From contig JACDQD010000003.1 of the NCBI GenBank assembly GCA_019843655.1, positions 9,426,925 through 9,490,924 on the forward strand: DNA of 64,000 nt, given 5' to 3'. Below are positions 19,758 through 32,222 of this stretch, piece after piece (the first letter of the stretch is position 1; each line of letters opens with the position of its first letter). The position numbers and the translations under genes are program-made. The stretch comes from Lethocerus indicus (taxonomy: Eukaryota; Arthropoda; Insecta; Hemiptera; Belostomatidae). Below the pieces are notes generated by a model that did not search any database, was not told where the DNA came from, and saw only the letters and a program-made list of their open reading frames with translations.

Positions 19758-20077
19758 TGAAATGTATTGAATAAACCCATTGATTTAATGAAAGTTCAGC
19801 AATTATAATGATATAAAGAAAATCTTTGAAATTCTGATCATTTGCACTGCAGTTTCTTACCATTCAAACGGACTAGTTCTCAGAGAATAATCCAGATGCA
19901 TTATGGTTCGATGGATAAAAATGGATTCGAAAATTATGTAATGAATTTACTCCGTGGCCTAAAAGGGAGTCCGTAAGTATAAATTTGTGCCCGATGGTCT
20001 TACTCTTCCCCAGCTACTTGTGTATCGTCCATCCTTTTCAGCACTACATTGAACATATCACCACTATAAAACTATGC

Positions 20078-20149
20078 TGACCTCGACGTGATTTGAACAC
20101 GCAACCTTCTGATCTGGAGTCAGACGCGCTACCGTTGCGCCACGAAGTC
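20078..20149 (-). tRNA. tRNA-Trp-CCA: tRNA-Trp (CCA), minus copy 3
   Basis: Intact; unit nearly identical to minus copy 2, a recent tandem duplication of about 392 bp. Confidence 0.97.
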
Positions 20150-20473
20150 TGAAATGTATTGAATAAACCCATTGATTTAATGAAAGTTCAGCAATTATAA
20201 TGATATAAAGAAAATCTTTGAAATTCTGATCATTTGCACTGCAGTTTCTTACCATTCAAACGGACTAGTTCTCAGAGAATAATCCAGATGCATTATGGTT
20301 CGATAGATAAAAATGGATTCGAAAATTATGTAATGAATTTACTCCGTGGCCTAAAAGGGAGTCCGTAAGTATAAATTTGTGCCTCCGATAGGTCTTACTC
20401 TTCCCCAGCTACTTGTGTATCGTCCATCCTTTTCAGCACTACATTGAACATATCACCACTATAAAAATTATGC

Positions 20474-20545
20474 TGACCTCGACGTGATTTGAACACGCAA
20501 CCTTCTGATCTGGAGTCAGACGCGCTACCGTTGCGCCACGAAGTC
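20474..20545 (-). tRNA. tRNA-Trp-CCA: tRNA-Trp (CCA), minus copy 4
   Basis: Intact; the terminator run is lengthened (plus strand ATAAAAATTATGC, a T5 on the RNA strand). The 5' flank keeps TTAATGAGAGTAAATCAATT as in the plus array. Confidence 0.97.
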
Positions 20546-20861
20546 TGAAATGTATTGAATAAACCCATTGATTTAATGAGAGTAAATCAATTATAATGTT
20601 ATCAACAAAATCTTTGCAATTCTGATCATTTTTATTGCAGTTTCTTACCAATCACACGGACTAGTTTTCAGACAATATTCCAGATGCATTATGGTTCGAT
20701 GGATAAAAATGGATTCGACAATTATGTAATGAATTGCCTCCGTGGCCTAAAAGGGAGTCCGTAGGACCCCGATCCGATAGACCTGAATCTTGCCAAAGGA
20801 CTTGTTCCTCGCACATCCTTATCAAAATGACATTTAATATATCACCACTATAAAACTAAAT

Positions 20862-20933
20862 TGACCTCGACGTGATTTGAACACGCAACCTTCTGATCTG
20901 GAGTCAGACGCGCTACCGTTGCGCCACGAAGTC
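20862..20933 (-). tRNA. tRNA-Trp-CCA: tRNA-Trp (CCA), minus copy 5
   Basis: Intact body at the right edge of the array. Its 3' flank is diverged (TAAAACTAAAT) and unit homology stops 3 bp upstream of the tRNA, where unrelated sequence begins. Confidence 0.97.
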
Positions 20934-20936
20934 TGC

Positions 20937-23305
20937 GAAGTTAATGCACGGAATGTTTTATTGCCGTAGATAGAAAATCAGCAAACTTACGAGACTAATC
21001 AGTAACAATTGGCTTACTATCAAAGCTTATATAGAAATCGTATAACTGTCACTAATTCTACTGTTGATTATTCTACCAAATCTCTAGTCACATTTATAAT
21101 TTATATTAACTGAAAATACAGTTTGCTACTGTACCGCCGAATGTGAACCTAAATTAGAACAAACTAAATATAAAATAAACTTACATTTAGGAAGACTTTG
21201 GACGTTATTCAACTCCCACAGTACGTTTTCCGCCCCTTCTCCATGTAAGATCCCAGATGAAGCTCCGGAGAGAAAGTAAACCCAAGAATGTCTTGCTTGG
21301 TTATGAAGTGAAACCGGTGAAAGTTTACAGAACACTGATCCCCAGGAGGCGGTGTAACAAACTAAACCCCGATTCCTGGAAACCGTTGAAAAACTTTAAC
21401 CTTTCAAAAGAATTAACACATGTTGGGATACCCAGCCCCTCAAAGACCCCTTCAGTAAACCCTTCACTACCCAGGTAGAAAAAAAGCTAAAAAATCTCCA
21501 GTTCATACATTTTCTTAAAATATTCACAACATTTAACTCAGAATCCTTTAACTTATTATTAAATATTTGATACCTTTTATATATTTAATAATAACAGGAG
21601 GGGAATGAAACAAAGAAGAGATAAAAGACATGGAAACAAGCGTTGTTCTCATATGAAATAAATAAAATTTAAAAACACGATTCGTTTCTTTATTAAAATG
21701 TAAGATAATTATATTTTGTATTAAGTTATAAAATTAGATCTCTCTACGGAGAGAAAGAAAGTCGGTACTTCCTCCGACACAAGTTCTATTTTCCCTGCCT
21801 ACCAGAATGAACATGGTCATACTTGAACTACAAAACTTATTCTAAATGATTTACTTTTAGCTAATGCATTGTAATATTACTCAGTGTTTGCTGGAAAGCG
21901 TCTTTTGGTTGAAAAACCTAGTGCATTTCGGATACAAAAACCAAGTTGTATTATGGTGTTAACTCACATGAAAACGGTTTAGATGGATCTACAATGTGTA
22001 TTTGCACCGTTGCATGTTTTATTCTATATCTGTGCGTGTTGAGGCTATATTTTCTTTATTACCAGCCCCTGAAAGTAATTTTATTGGTAGAAAATTAATC
22101 TATTATTGTCACTGTATCTATACTTAAATGAATTATTATATTATAATTATCAGACCATTTAGATGGCATGACAGTTGAACACCTTGCACAAAACACGTCA
22201 TAAAAACAGTAGGTATAAACAAAAATCATATCCTACTACTATAAAATAGTTGTATTTTTAAAATGACGTGCAGAAAATTCATGGCCGCCCCGGGACGTAT
22301 TTTTAATAACAGATCATAACAGCTCGCAATGAATTAAAAATATGTAAAAAAGGGAACCGGGCGGAAGTGTCAGGGATCAGGAGTGGGCGTTTATTTATCC
22401 AACGTTAGTGTGTGCGAGGAGAGAGGCCCGAGGCTCATCATAGGACGAAGATAATGATTAATAGACACCGATTTGTTTTCAGAATTCCTTTTGTTTTTGT
22501 CTACTTTTTCTTCTTTTTATACATTTTTCAAAAGAAACCCACCCACCTTACAGAGAACAAAGGGGCCGCCAGTTGGAGGCTGGCCCGCCTGCCCACTCGA
22601 ACATCTTCTTATATCTCAGAAAGCTCTCTCACCACAAATCACCAATAATATTCGATATTGAACCAGTTTTATATGTGGCCAAGAGAGTGAGGATTTTAAA
22701 TAAATTTAGGGTATTTGCTTGGGGGTCAACCAGGTTTTATGATAACGGTCGTATAAATGTACTTCGGAATTTAAAATTCAATAATTCATTTCGCATCATA
22801 CGGGAAAACCCCTTTGTGCTGTGTCAATTGGCTCAATTAGCTGGCCATTGTCAATTAACATAGGGAGGTGTACCGCCACGTACATACAAACACACACACC
22901 CTCGCCGGTCCAGCCGGCATCCCGTGAATGCTCCCTTGAATAGGGTCCTCTAAAGGTTTCCAAATAAACGGATAAAAAATAAGGAAAACGAACCGAAACC
23001 CCGGTACCGACACAGGAAGCGACTATTATTGCGCCTTTGGTTCCACTCTGGGTCACAGTAGGAGCCGAATCGATTTCGAGGTATTCTTGACTTTTTTCAG
23101 TATCGTAACAGTTCGAGTGAAACGCCCCCCCAGGAAAGAACAAAGGGTCTAATTCCTTTACACTTTCAGATTGCAATGTTAAAGGAATATGCCAGAAAAA
23201 GTATTCCCCGTAGTCGAATCACACTGGCAGATTATGGCAAATATTATCATGACAAAAGTAGATGGGAAGTAAAATGGTGGAATCTCTTAGTGAGCGGTTT
23301 CATGA

Positions 23306-23308
<3 letters not shown>
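20937..23308. other. Non-coding stretch right of the tRNA arrays
   Basis: No gene recognised. AT-rich sequence with a few open frames below 130 codons (the longest at 22796-23176, minus) that show no known motif. Confidence 0.5.

Positions 23309-23362
<54 letters not shown>
23309..23362. repeat. (TA)n microsatellite
   Basis: About 27 uninterrupted TA repeats. Open frames across it translate to tyrosine/isoleucine runs and are artefacts. Confidence 0.97.
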
Positions 23363-23363
<1 letters not shown>

Positions 23364-24740
23364 GAAAAATATCGTCAGAATTTTACAAAAAGCAATCGTC
23401 CCTTTGTGCCTCAGCTACCATATGTGAAACAGATGGGGACAGACGAAGATGGGGCCATAAAGATATAAAGTCCCGCCGCCCCCATAAAAGTTTTCGGGTA
23501 TTTCCAAGCCCAGCCTATATACACTTTGCTTTCGAGCCCCTTTCATCTCTACTATTTTCTTCTTGTACATTTTATGAGAAGACCACCATGAAGAAAAGTA
23601 GCGTCGGCCTATGCGTACAGAGCACACCGGCTTATTGCGAATGTCTCCATGAAACCGAATATGACGAGAGTTTAGATAACTGTATTTTAAAATTACAATA
23701 GTGACTGAAGAGGGGCGCGGTGAGATTATTTTACGTCTGAAGAAACTACACTCAATCAAGGATAATTAAATTTGTATAGTAAATTACTTAGATCAGTGTC
23801 ACCTGTAGAAATGCTCGTAAGAGCTTATCAGCTCTTAAAATGAAAGATTAAAAGCCGGAGACCACTTCCGGCTTGTGACTGGAGTCACAATTATTGGATA
23901 ACGTTTAAAGCCTCGAGCTATTTCCAATATCTGTCCCAAACCATGAATAGGTTAAACTTATATTAAATAGTTTCAGTTTTTATTTTCGAGAGCAGATCAC
24001 ACTCTGCTAACGGAACAAGTGTCGGTTTCTGAATTCATTGTCCGGTGAATCTCATAGATGGAAGGATGGTCTTAATTGACACTGACTTGGTGGAAGTAGC
24101 CGGTACCTACCGGGCGCGGTTGAAAACTGATAAATCAAGTTCCGAGGACGGGCGTCTATTTACGAAAAAGTCAATTTGTCAGGATCCACCGCCCCCCTCC
24201 CCCCGAACTCAAACTTGATTTATGCCCCCTCTCGAGAAATTGAAGCCTGTCAGCCCTACACGATCTTCGGCCCGCGGACCTCTTTTATTTGGAGCCGTGA
24301 GAAAATTCATAAGCGTCGAGCCGCGGGTCGGTTTTCTTCCAGGACCCTCGGGGCTTTGGACTATAAGAACTCCTCTGTCTTCTTACTCAGCTTTTCTACA
24401 ATTTCTGTGTTTAAAAAGTGGACAACTTTGAAAATAGTTGTAGCTGAAGGTTTAAAATAAGCGGGTTAATCCTTAATCGACTCAAACTCGAAGCCTTTTT
24501 AAGCGTCTTTCCAAACAGGAAAAAAGGAAAATTTTACTATTCTAAACTTCTAATATCTTTCAATATTTAACACAGATAATATCCAATTTTGCATGCCTGA
24601 GTAGTTTCCACATTCCGACAATGCATTTTTTACGATGGTCTCGTTTTTCATACTAGTTCCTTATATTTATTGAATAGAATGTGGGAGGTGTCGTCCAAAA
24701 GACCAGTTTATATATTCATAAAGTATATTCATAATATTCA

Positions 24741-24815
24741 TTTGGAGGCAAGGATTCGTACTTCGGACCTTCCGATGGTGGCGGGTTGCCGGTTGAGTAA
24801 ACGACGCATATAAAT
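24741..24815 (-). other. Possible tRNA-like or SINE-head fragment
   Basis: On the minus strand, GAAGGTCCGAAGTACGAATC followed by CTTGCCTCCA resembles a tRNA T arm and 3' end, with a B-box-like AGTACGAATCC. It is preceded by a loosely A-box-like TTTACTCAACCGG. The acceptor strands do not pair convincingly and the anticodon arm is not clear, so it is at best a decayed tRNA or tRNA-derived SINE head. Confidence 0.2.
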
Positions 24816-26293
24816 TTCAATTTCGGTTGTGGAGTTTGGAGTTGGTAGGGTAGGGGGTTGGCTAAATGTTTACAGGATAAATATCGGGGCCGGGAGCGAG
24901 CCTAGTAAGAGCAAGCGAGCGGGCGAGCCCAGCTAGTAAATTCCGGAACAGAAACAGCCGTGTGCCGCCCCCCTATAGTCACACACATGCCATCCTCTCT
25001 CTCTTCGCATCCCTTAGCCCGCCTACCGCGTATAACCGCGCGGTTCGCTTCTCCTTATTACACTGCTCTTACTCAACCCTCAGCCTTAAAGGTTACTTAC
25101 AAATACCCGGTTAATATTAGGGCCTAGATAGAGAACACGGGATATTATTATTTTAATTATTTTATTTTAAATCTATTGCCATTGCGTTCTGTTTAAAATT
25201 TTCAGCCTGTCCTAAGTACCCGTAAATTTTCGGTTTAAAGACTAACAGATTTTGAATGAGCCTATAAATATTCAGCTGAAAACACCAGATTATTATTATT
25301 GTACCTTATTAAAACATATTATATTGCGTTCGTGGATAAAGAAAGAAACAACTATAGATTTCAAAATATCTACAATTCTCTCTACCGAATATTCTGAATG
25401 GGTAGCCGACAGACATTATAGAGGTGAGAATAAAAATTCCGCTAATGAGTAATAATAACGGGAGTATCTTCTACAGTTGTTCGATTAAACCGGTAATACG
25501 CTAGTTATAAATTTAAGACGATAATGACTCGCCGCTGACGTGACTTTTAATTAACCATCGTCACCGCCCTTAATCCTTTTAATTTATATATATTTTGACA
25601 GGATCGAAGGTAAAAAAAAATTTTAAATCGGTTTAAAGTAAAAAACCTACACCGAGAGTCGCCGGATCGTTTAAAATCCGTTGGGGCGCAAAGTGACACC
25701 TACGGTTACACTAGGGAGGTAGAAAAGAACCGAAAACAAAGCGGCAAGTGGTGAAGGGAAGGGTGGGGGGGGGGAAACTAAAAGGATAAAGAAAAATTTT
25801 AAAATGCTTGGGCTCGGCGATTATGCTCCGGGGGACGTCATGTCGGATGGGAGCGGTGGACCGAAAAGCGGCGGTCCCAGACCTGGAAATACGAGACGCC
25901 GCTATCAATGGGCAGGCCTGCCTTTTTCTCCTCCCTCTACACTTAGAACTCAGGAACTTTAGGAGTTGTATCGAACCGATATTAAATGAAACGTTCCAAT
26001 TGAACGCCGTTTCATTCGAGGAAATTCTCTAGCGATATTCCTCATGTTCCGTGTGGAAATCACTTTCAGTCTACTGTTCCCGTGATCTATTGCCCATAAT
26101 CTATTGTATATAAATAGAATCGAAAAATGAAAATATCTGAGACCGCGGTGGAATATCTACGTGTGGAATCAAAAATTGATCCTCGAGGTTTCTCGCCAGT
26201 AGGGTGGACTTAATAATATGGAAAGGCTCGCCTGCACTCTCGCTCTTCTCGGCGCTGATAAGACGCTTCGTTGGCGGCCCCGGTACCGATGGA

Positions 26294-26340
26294 ATGCTAC
26301 TGACGGTGGCGGAAACCGGTTTCGCTTAGGACCAAACAAG
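26294..26340 (+). repeat. Dispersed short repeat, plus-strand copy
   Basis: GCTACTGACGGTGGCG followed by GAAACCGGTTTCGC and TTAGGACCAAACAAG. It aligns with the reverse complement of 40771-40832 (GCTACTGGCGATGGGG...AAACCGGTCTAGGG) and with the right arm at 2730-2771. CCTAGGACCAAATAAGCCGG near 42378 resembles its right end. Confidence 0.5.
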
Positions 26341-28200
26341 GCAGTGGGCTTGGCGAACTGTGTGGGGTCGCAATTGAAATACTAGCTACTTATCGGAGCG
26401 ATGAACCGCTATAACGAAAGTATCAGTGGGATTTCTATTATATATACATATGCGTATATATTTTCAATAATTCTCCTTCATATGCACTTAAAATAGAAGA
26501 TTGAGATAACTACTTTCTAGATAACATAAATACTTTTGGGTAAATTATGACTTTCTTTTCCCTAATGACTCCACTGTCGGCTATTTACGATCCCGAAATA
26601 GGCGAGCGGTGACGCTGATGCAAAGCGATGATGCAACGACCAACTACCTTAAACTGATTTTTGTGTTTTTCAATTCAATTCAATTGAAAACTCCGGTTGG
26701 CTTTGCCCCGGCGAATAGAATTCGACAGGGTTCGAATAACTCTAAACACAATCTAGAAAATCGGTTCGTATAATTGAAAAGCGGACCTTTTAACCGGTAG
26801 CATTTTAAATACTCTCCGACATTAATCTTGATTGACGGATTCAATTTCCAGTTAATGCTTTGGAAATCGGAGGAAAACCGGGCACAACCCGGATTTTATT
26901 CAGCGAGGGAGAAAGTTGCATAATAAAACAATTATTAAAATCATACAGGGTAAAAATACGAAATTTCAATTGAAGGAATTTAGAAATCATTTATTTTAAT
27001 TTAGTTCATATCAACTAACATGATTTCTTCATTTCACGAAGTATAGATATACTTCGTTTTACTTTATACTTTGCCCAATTTCACATATTGTCAATGGCCG
27101 CTGTCTGAGAGGTGGCACTGACCTGAAATTGCATTTCGGTTTGGCGGGAAATTATGGACAAGAGTTTATCGATTAATTAAGGGCATAACGGGGCGTCTAA
27201 TAAATTGCCATGTTAACCGGTACAAATGAAATTGAATTTCGATCATTAAATTAATTGCGCAATATTACACAATTATGAGAAATGCCAACCTCTAGGCAAT
27301 CGTATTGTATAGCCAATGTTCTATATTGTGACACTAATATAAATTGGTCTGGAGAAACAAATAATCAAATCGGAATTTGTAATGTCGCACGGTTAATTTC
27401 GGTACTAACGAATTGACTCTTAAAGGAAAATTTTGAAACGGTAGCGTGCGGGGCTACGCAGAACTGGGCATTCTCGGTGCGTAATCGAGGGTTCAAAATC
27501 GAATTTGATTCGGGAGACACAATTAAACTAACAATTGGGAAGGAAGTAGTTGCCGGTGGACGGGAGGCCGGTGGTAAGCCGATGATATGCCATTTGGCGA
27601 TTACCCAAATGAGCGGCATTAACCAAGAATGCTGAGCTGAACCGGTCTCGCACAGATTTCAAGTAACGGTTCCGACAATTTCCTCTCTAAGGGAGCCGCA
27701 ATCATCCCAAATCGGTCGGTATTTAATAAGCAATAAGAGCTTCGATATTATACCGTCTCGAAGGACGTCCAATTCCGGTCCCGTTTCCGGCTTCGCCACT
27801 CGACTTTCTGTTGCCCCATCATGAAATATGAGTCTCCGATTTCAGTCGCATTTAACATTTCTGACGAGAGTAAACTTAATTCAATTTTGAAAAGAGTTTC
27901 CCGAAATTGCAAAAGCTTGACCCATAATTGTGTTGTGTTTGCCTAATATGTCATTTAGAGGAAGGATTTATTTTTAAATTACGGATTAATTTAAACTAAA
28001 TAATATCTCGTATATGAGCCGAATTGGGCTGGAAATCGGGTTTGTTGGCGAGAGAGATTTGTCGCCACCTCCACTATCAAGGACAGTATATTTGTTGTCT
28101 GTTCTCTGGGCGTTTTGTAGCCAATAAAGTTTGAGGGTAGGGGGGTGGCGTTGTAGGACAAGATTGACGACGGGCGGGGAGGCCTATCGACATCTAGTCC

Positions 28201-28257
28201 GGGAGGAGGAGGCGGTGGCGGTGGAGGAGGCGGTGGTGGAGGAGGAGGAGGAGGAGG
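28201..28257. repeat. GGN trinucleotide run (GGA/GGC/GGT)
   Basis: About 19 GGN triplets in a row. A minus frame across it reads as polyproline, but nothing around it supports a gene, so low-complexity DNA is the better call. Confidence 0.9.
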
Positions 28258-31200
28258 CCGCCCTTTGTGCCTTGACAAGCGCCTAGTTAGACTTGACGGG
28301 CCCGCTCCCCGCCACTCGGGGCTTTCTTATTAAATTCGGAGCCCCTTGATGAAAACTACCCCCGGGTCCGAGACGTGCTCCGAATTCGCCCCCGGCTCTG
28401 ATTTACTTTGAGGGGGAGGCCATTCACGGCTATCCGCACCCCGACTCCGCCCTAAACTTACTTCTAAAGCTTATTTTCGGGGAAAGGGGGAAAAATCAAC
28501 CCCCTACTATGTATTTTTAGTTGAGGGAAAAATTTCTTTCCCGCACGATTGATGAATTGTCGCGAGATATATTCCAATTTCTGTATTTCCTTATAACGCG
28601 TTTCCCTAACATTTTGGCGGCGAATACTGTCAGAATAATAATTAAGATATTTATGTGAGTTGGGGACAATATCACTCGGTAACTGTATTTTCGGTAGATT
28701 ATAATCTATACAAAGTGAACATTCTAGACTAAGGCTAAAACGGTCTATCTTAAATAATGTATATATTGTAATTAAAAAAATGTATATAGTACGAATAATA
28801 AGTATTTATATAGTACGCATCTGTATTCGGGGTACAGAAAAAGCTATGAATTTTGGAGCGGTTCTGTCGGTACTGCGACCTGAGCTGAAAGCGACCAATG
28901 TTGTCCCAGGTTCGGGATTTTTAAATAATTTACAGCGACAAACTGGAAACTCGCGTATTCTGCACGCGTGCGCACGCCCGGCAAAATTTCCGAGGCCCGG
29001 AAAAACGGAGAGAGAAAGTTTAAATAAATAACTAACAGTTTCCGAATTGAAGCGCCGCTGTGGCCTTCCGCTTAAAACTCATGGCCGCCTCCTCCGACCC
29101 GCCAGCCTCAATTATTTGTACGCGGGTTGAAAAAACAAAAAACATAAAATGAAAACTGGCAACCCGCGGAAAAATTGGATGAACGCGACAGACAACGGAA
29201 CAGTGATACGAATGATCATCAATTTAGGGACAAAAATGACGGTTTGTCCATATAAAGTAAAAATGTATTATAAAGCCTGCAGTTGATCAGCTTATTTTCA
29301 AAAAATTAATATGACCCTTCCTGCCTAATAAATTATTGGACTGAATTTGAATGTTTAGATGTGGATCGACTGAAGCTACAAGGCTCCAATATACTTGGAT
29401 ACAGTCCTCCGTAAAGTTCATACCGCCCTAATTATTTTTCCTGTATATGGTATCAAAATTCGTTTAATTGGATATCATGGAGTTTTCAAACTATCTTACA
29501 TCCAATTGCGTAGCTTTCTTTGTTTCATTGTGTGAATCGCGAGAGTCAAGCTGTCTAATAGGTTAAGAAGAAAACAGAGGAAGTTTTCAGCTCAATGCAA
29601 CTAGGTTTAGGCGAAGGCTAAATAATTAAACGGCCACCCCAATTTGGACTCTCCTGCGAATAAAGTTAGAAGTTGAACTTCCTGGCCCTATCTAGCTCTC
29701 AGTAAATGAATAGTCTACAAGATCTCGCAATATATTCCTTGTTCGCTATCAGTATTTAATTATTTTTCATGCTGGCATGGTTTTCCTGGACCTTGACTTC
29801 CAATTGAATAATAGTCGGATCACCACTAGGAATGCCACATTAATCGGCTCCCTACTTTAATGACGGAATGTTACTAACGAAGTAAAAAATCCGAAACTTC
29901 TCTAGCAAAAGACCCAACCCTCGGGAGGAGACAGAGTGTCGAAAAAACTAAAGCGTTTTTAGTATATTCGAAAGTCCGGTCGAGCCCGTCCCGAACATAT
30001 ATCTTAAGTTAAGATCGAATGAAACTTCCAATAACGCGCATTCCGAGCATAAATCAAGGCCCACGAACAGATCATATCAAAAAGCGATATTCGACTGTAA
30101 TACATTGCTAATGCAACTGAATAAATTACGGGTTTATTGGGCATGCCGCTTAAGCAACTGTTGTGCCACCGATTTTAGTTTCGAACAACAAGAATTGGCG
30201 TATAAAGTTTAATTTAAAAAAAAACTCCGGAGCCCGTTAACCTTTTTAAAGAGTGGGATCAGGTTACCCTGGAGGCGGTAATCGCGGAGGGGGGGGGGAG
30301 AGTTATTAATTTACGAGCACGTAGCGCCAAAGTGAACCGGGTTTTTCAATTAGGGACGTGCCGGGGCTTGGGACAGATGTTCTATGTCTTCCCCCTTTGG
30401 AGCCGGCCTATTTACATACATTGCGCGCCGCCCGCCCATAAAAAAATATGTAACGGTAAATAACGTAACAGTGTTGATTTTTAAGACTGATTTATACGGC
30501 TTATTATCCGCCATTTTCTTTTCTAGAAAGCCGTCTAACGAGCCCGGGTCCGGGCGAACTACCTCCGGGGGCCTCGGGGGACCTGTTCCCCAGTCACGCG
30601 TCCACCGTACCGCTATTATTTTTAAACGACAAATAAATTAATTGCGAGTAATAGCGAGTTGTGTAATTCATTTAATAATGGATGTTATATAACACGTGAA
30701 AGGGACGCTGGCCCAAATTTGTAAAAGAGGAGCAATTAATAATGCTTTCCCATCTGCTAGACTTTGGACTTAAATTTACCTTATTCTTGAATTTTCCGCA
30801 AATCAACGCCCATATACAAAAATAATAATAAAGATAAAATGGCGTCATCGGTTTTGTTATCCGCATATCCAAGTTCTATTTCAACTTCATTATTCCCCGT
30901 AAATATCGAAACTACAGTGTTATAATTGCATCTTCCTGTAATAAATTTTTCATAAAGTACTTTCTACATAGGCTTCTAAATCGGTAATGAGTGCAAGGCT
31001 GTAGTCGGAGAACAAGACCGAAGGTCTATTTTCGGTTCATTTGAATTTTTCTAAGGTCATTCCGTATTCGAGGCTGTGGGCCTCCGGTACGTTTTAATTA
31101 GGAAGGCAGGATATCGGAGCTGAGCTTTATGCCTGTTGCAGGCCGAACCGGCACTCATAAAACTGTGAAAGGAAAGGCTGTTGAGAATAAAACAACACGG

Positions 31201-31274
31201 CCAATGATTTAGTGCCAACTTTTACTCGGCGTTTTTCGGTGGGCGTAGCCCGCTGCTTGCTCCAACAAATCTCG

Positions 31275-31277
<3 letters not shown>
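28258..31277. other. Gene-poor stretch
   Basis: No gene recognised. GC-rich just after the GGN run (28260-28500), then mixed. A G10 run lies at 30289-30298. Confidence 0.45.
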
Positions 31278-31310
<33 letters not shown>

Positions 31311-31365
31311 TCACTGTCTCCCTCTATCACTCCGTCTCACTCCCTCTGTCTCTGCCTCTTTCTCT
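31278..31365. repeat. (CT)n microsatellite with pyrimidine-rich tail
   Basis: A clean (CT) run at 31278-31306 is followed by interrupted CTCCCTCT-type sequence to about 31365. A second CT tract lies at 31489-31523. Confidence 0.95.
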
Positions 31366-31488
31366 CGTAAAATGATTTACCGACTGGGCTTCGTTTACGG
31401 GAGGCGTAATTTGTCTTAAAAGCCGGGCCCTCTAATTTGTACGGGAGCAGCATTTCTCCCCCACCCCCGCTTATACTGGCGACTATAA

Positions 31489-31523
31489 CTCTCCTCTCTC
31501 TCTCTCTCTCTCCCTCTCTCTCA
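31489..31523. repeat. (CT)n microsatellite
   Basis: Interrupted CT run (core 31494-31512). It lies about 90 bp before a 17-bp match to the tRNA-Gly T-arm consensus at 31611-31627. Confidence 0.93.
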
Positions 31524-32222
31524 CTCGCGCCAATATCACGACGAATACCTTCCTTTTCTTTCGGCTGTCGGCACACGCACGCACACACTGAAAAGCGAGA
31601 GAAATACATAGGTTCGATTCCCGGCCGTCCTATTTCAATTCTCAACACTCTACCGCGAGTTTTATCCGTATTAGTTGGCCTGCTTCCTCGCTAAATTCTC
31701 GCCATCGGTAGTAGCATTGAGTCAAAATAAATTGTTTAGGAAAAAATCCGATCTGAAGTCAGTAAATAATACAATACTCTAATACGATAACTGAATACAA
31801 TTTTAATACACTTTTGTAAATGTTAACCATAAGCCTGAAGCTCGTGCACTCCTATCATCAAAGTAAATACCAGAATACAGGGGTGAGTTTATGGAGCAGA
31901 GTAAATAATATTCACTAGTCTTTCCTATCCGTTATTAAAAATATAATATGTACCCCATAAAACATAAATAACGTGCGGTGTATAATTTTCGCTTTCTCGC
32001 CGTTCGCTATCGTGCGTGTTCTCTCACTCGCATTTCTCCTACCTCCGAGCCGTCAACAGTGTTTCTGGCTTCTAAACGGGGCTAACCGTTTGTTAATCGG
32101 AGGTCGGGAGAGGGGCCTAGCTGATGGACAATCTGGGTGGGCACTTGTGCAATGCCCGCCGCCTCTCAGACGCTACCTCACGCCCTTCCCCCCTCCTTAA
32201 AACCCATCTCCTTCGTGTGTCA
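31524..32222. other. Gene-poor stretch
   Basis: No gene recognised. It holds GGTTCGATTCCCGGCCG at 31611-31627, a perfect pol III B box, but no upstream half of a tRNA. Confidence 0.45.

Larger units (their letters stand above)
18949..20936 (-). repeat. Inverted tRNA-Trp units, minus strand, about 390-415 bp each
   Basis: Five minus-strand tRNA-Trp copies with start spacings 416, 392, 396 and 388 bp. The gene-proximal flanks match the plus array in reverse complement: AACATATCGCCACTATAAAACTATGCT on the 3' side and TCTGAAATGTATTGAATAAACCCATTG on the 5' side. The spacers are longer by a segment absent from the plus units (GGACTAGTTYTCAG, CCAGATGCATTATG, CCGTGGCCTAAAAGGGAGTCC). The leftmost spacer (18949-19269) still contains GACACACCGGAATC-like and AGAGACAGAATTCATTAC remnants of the plus unit, so it is intermediate between the two types. 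Confidence 0.93.
23363..28200. other. Gene-poor stretch with GC-rich patches
   Basis: No coding gene recognised. It alternates TAAT-rich AT sequence (for example 27160-27265) with GC/CpG-rich patches (24170-24380, 24880-25040, 25800-25910). Around 24890-24935, GCGAGC-type words repeat (GAGCGAGCC, AAGCGAGCGGGCGAGCC). A tRNA-like string is at 24741-24815 and a dispersed repeat at 26294-26340. Confidence 0.45.

Noticed and set aside
13786..20651. Repeated 60-90-codon frames covering tRNA-Trp genes
   Set aside because: They read through the tRNA body and spacer; identical because the units are identical, not because of coding selection.
3740..20936. CRISPR-like or satellite interpretation of the regular repeats
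   Set aside because: The conserved part is a folded tRNA with pol III boxes and terminators, units are 280-415 bp, and the organism is eukaryotic.
23176..23468. Tyr-Ile repeat frames
   Set aside because: Translations of the (TA)n tract.
28046..28278. Polyproline protein on the minus strand (27991-28278)
   Set aside because: The frame is created by the GGN simple repeat; no motif on either side.
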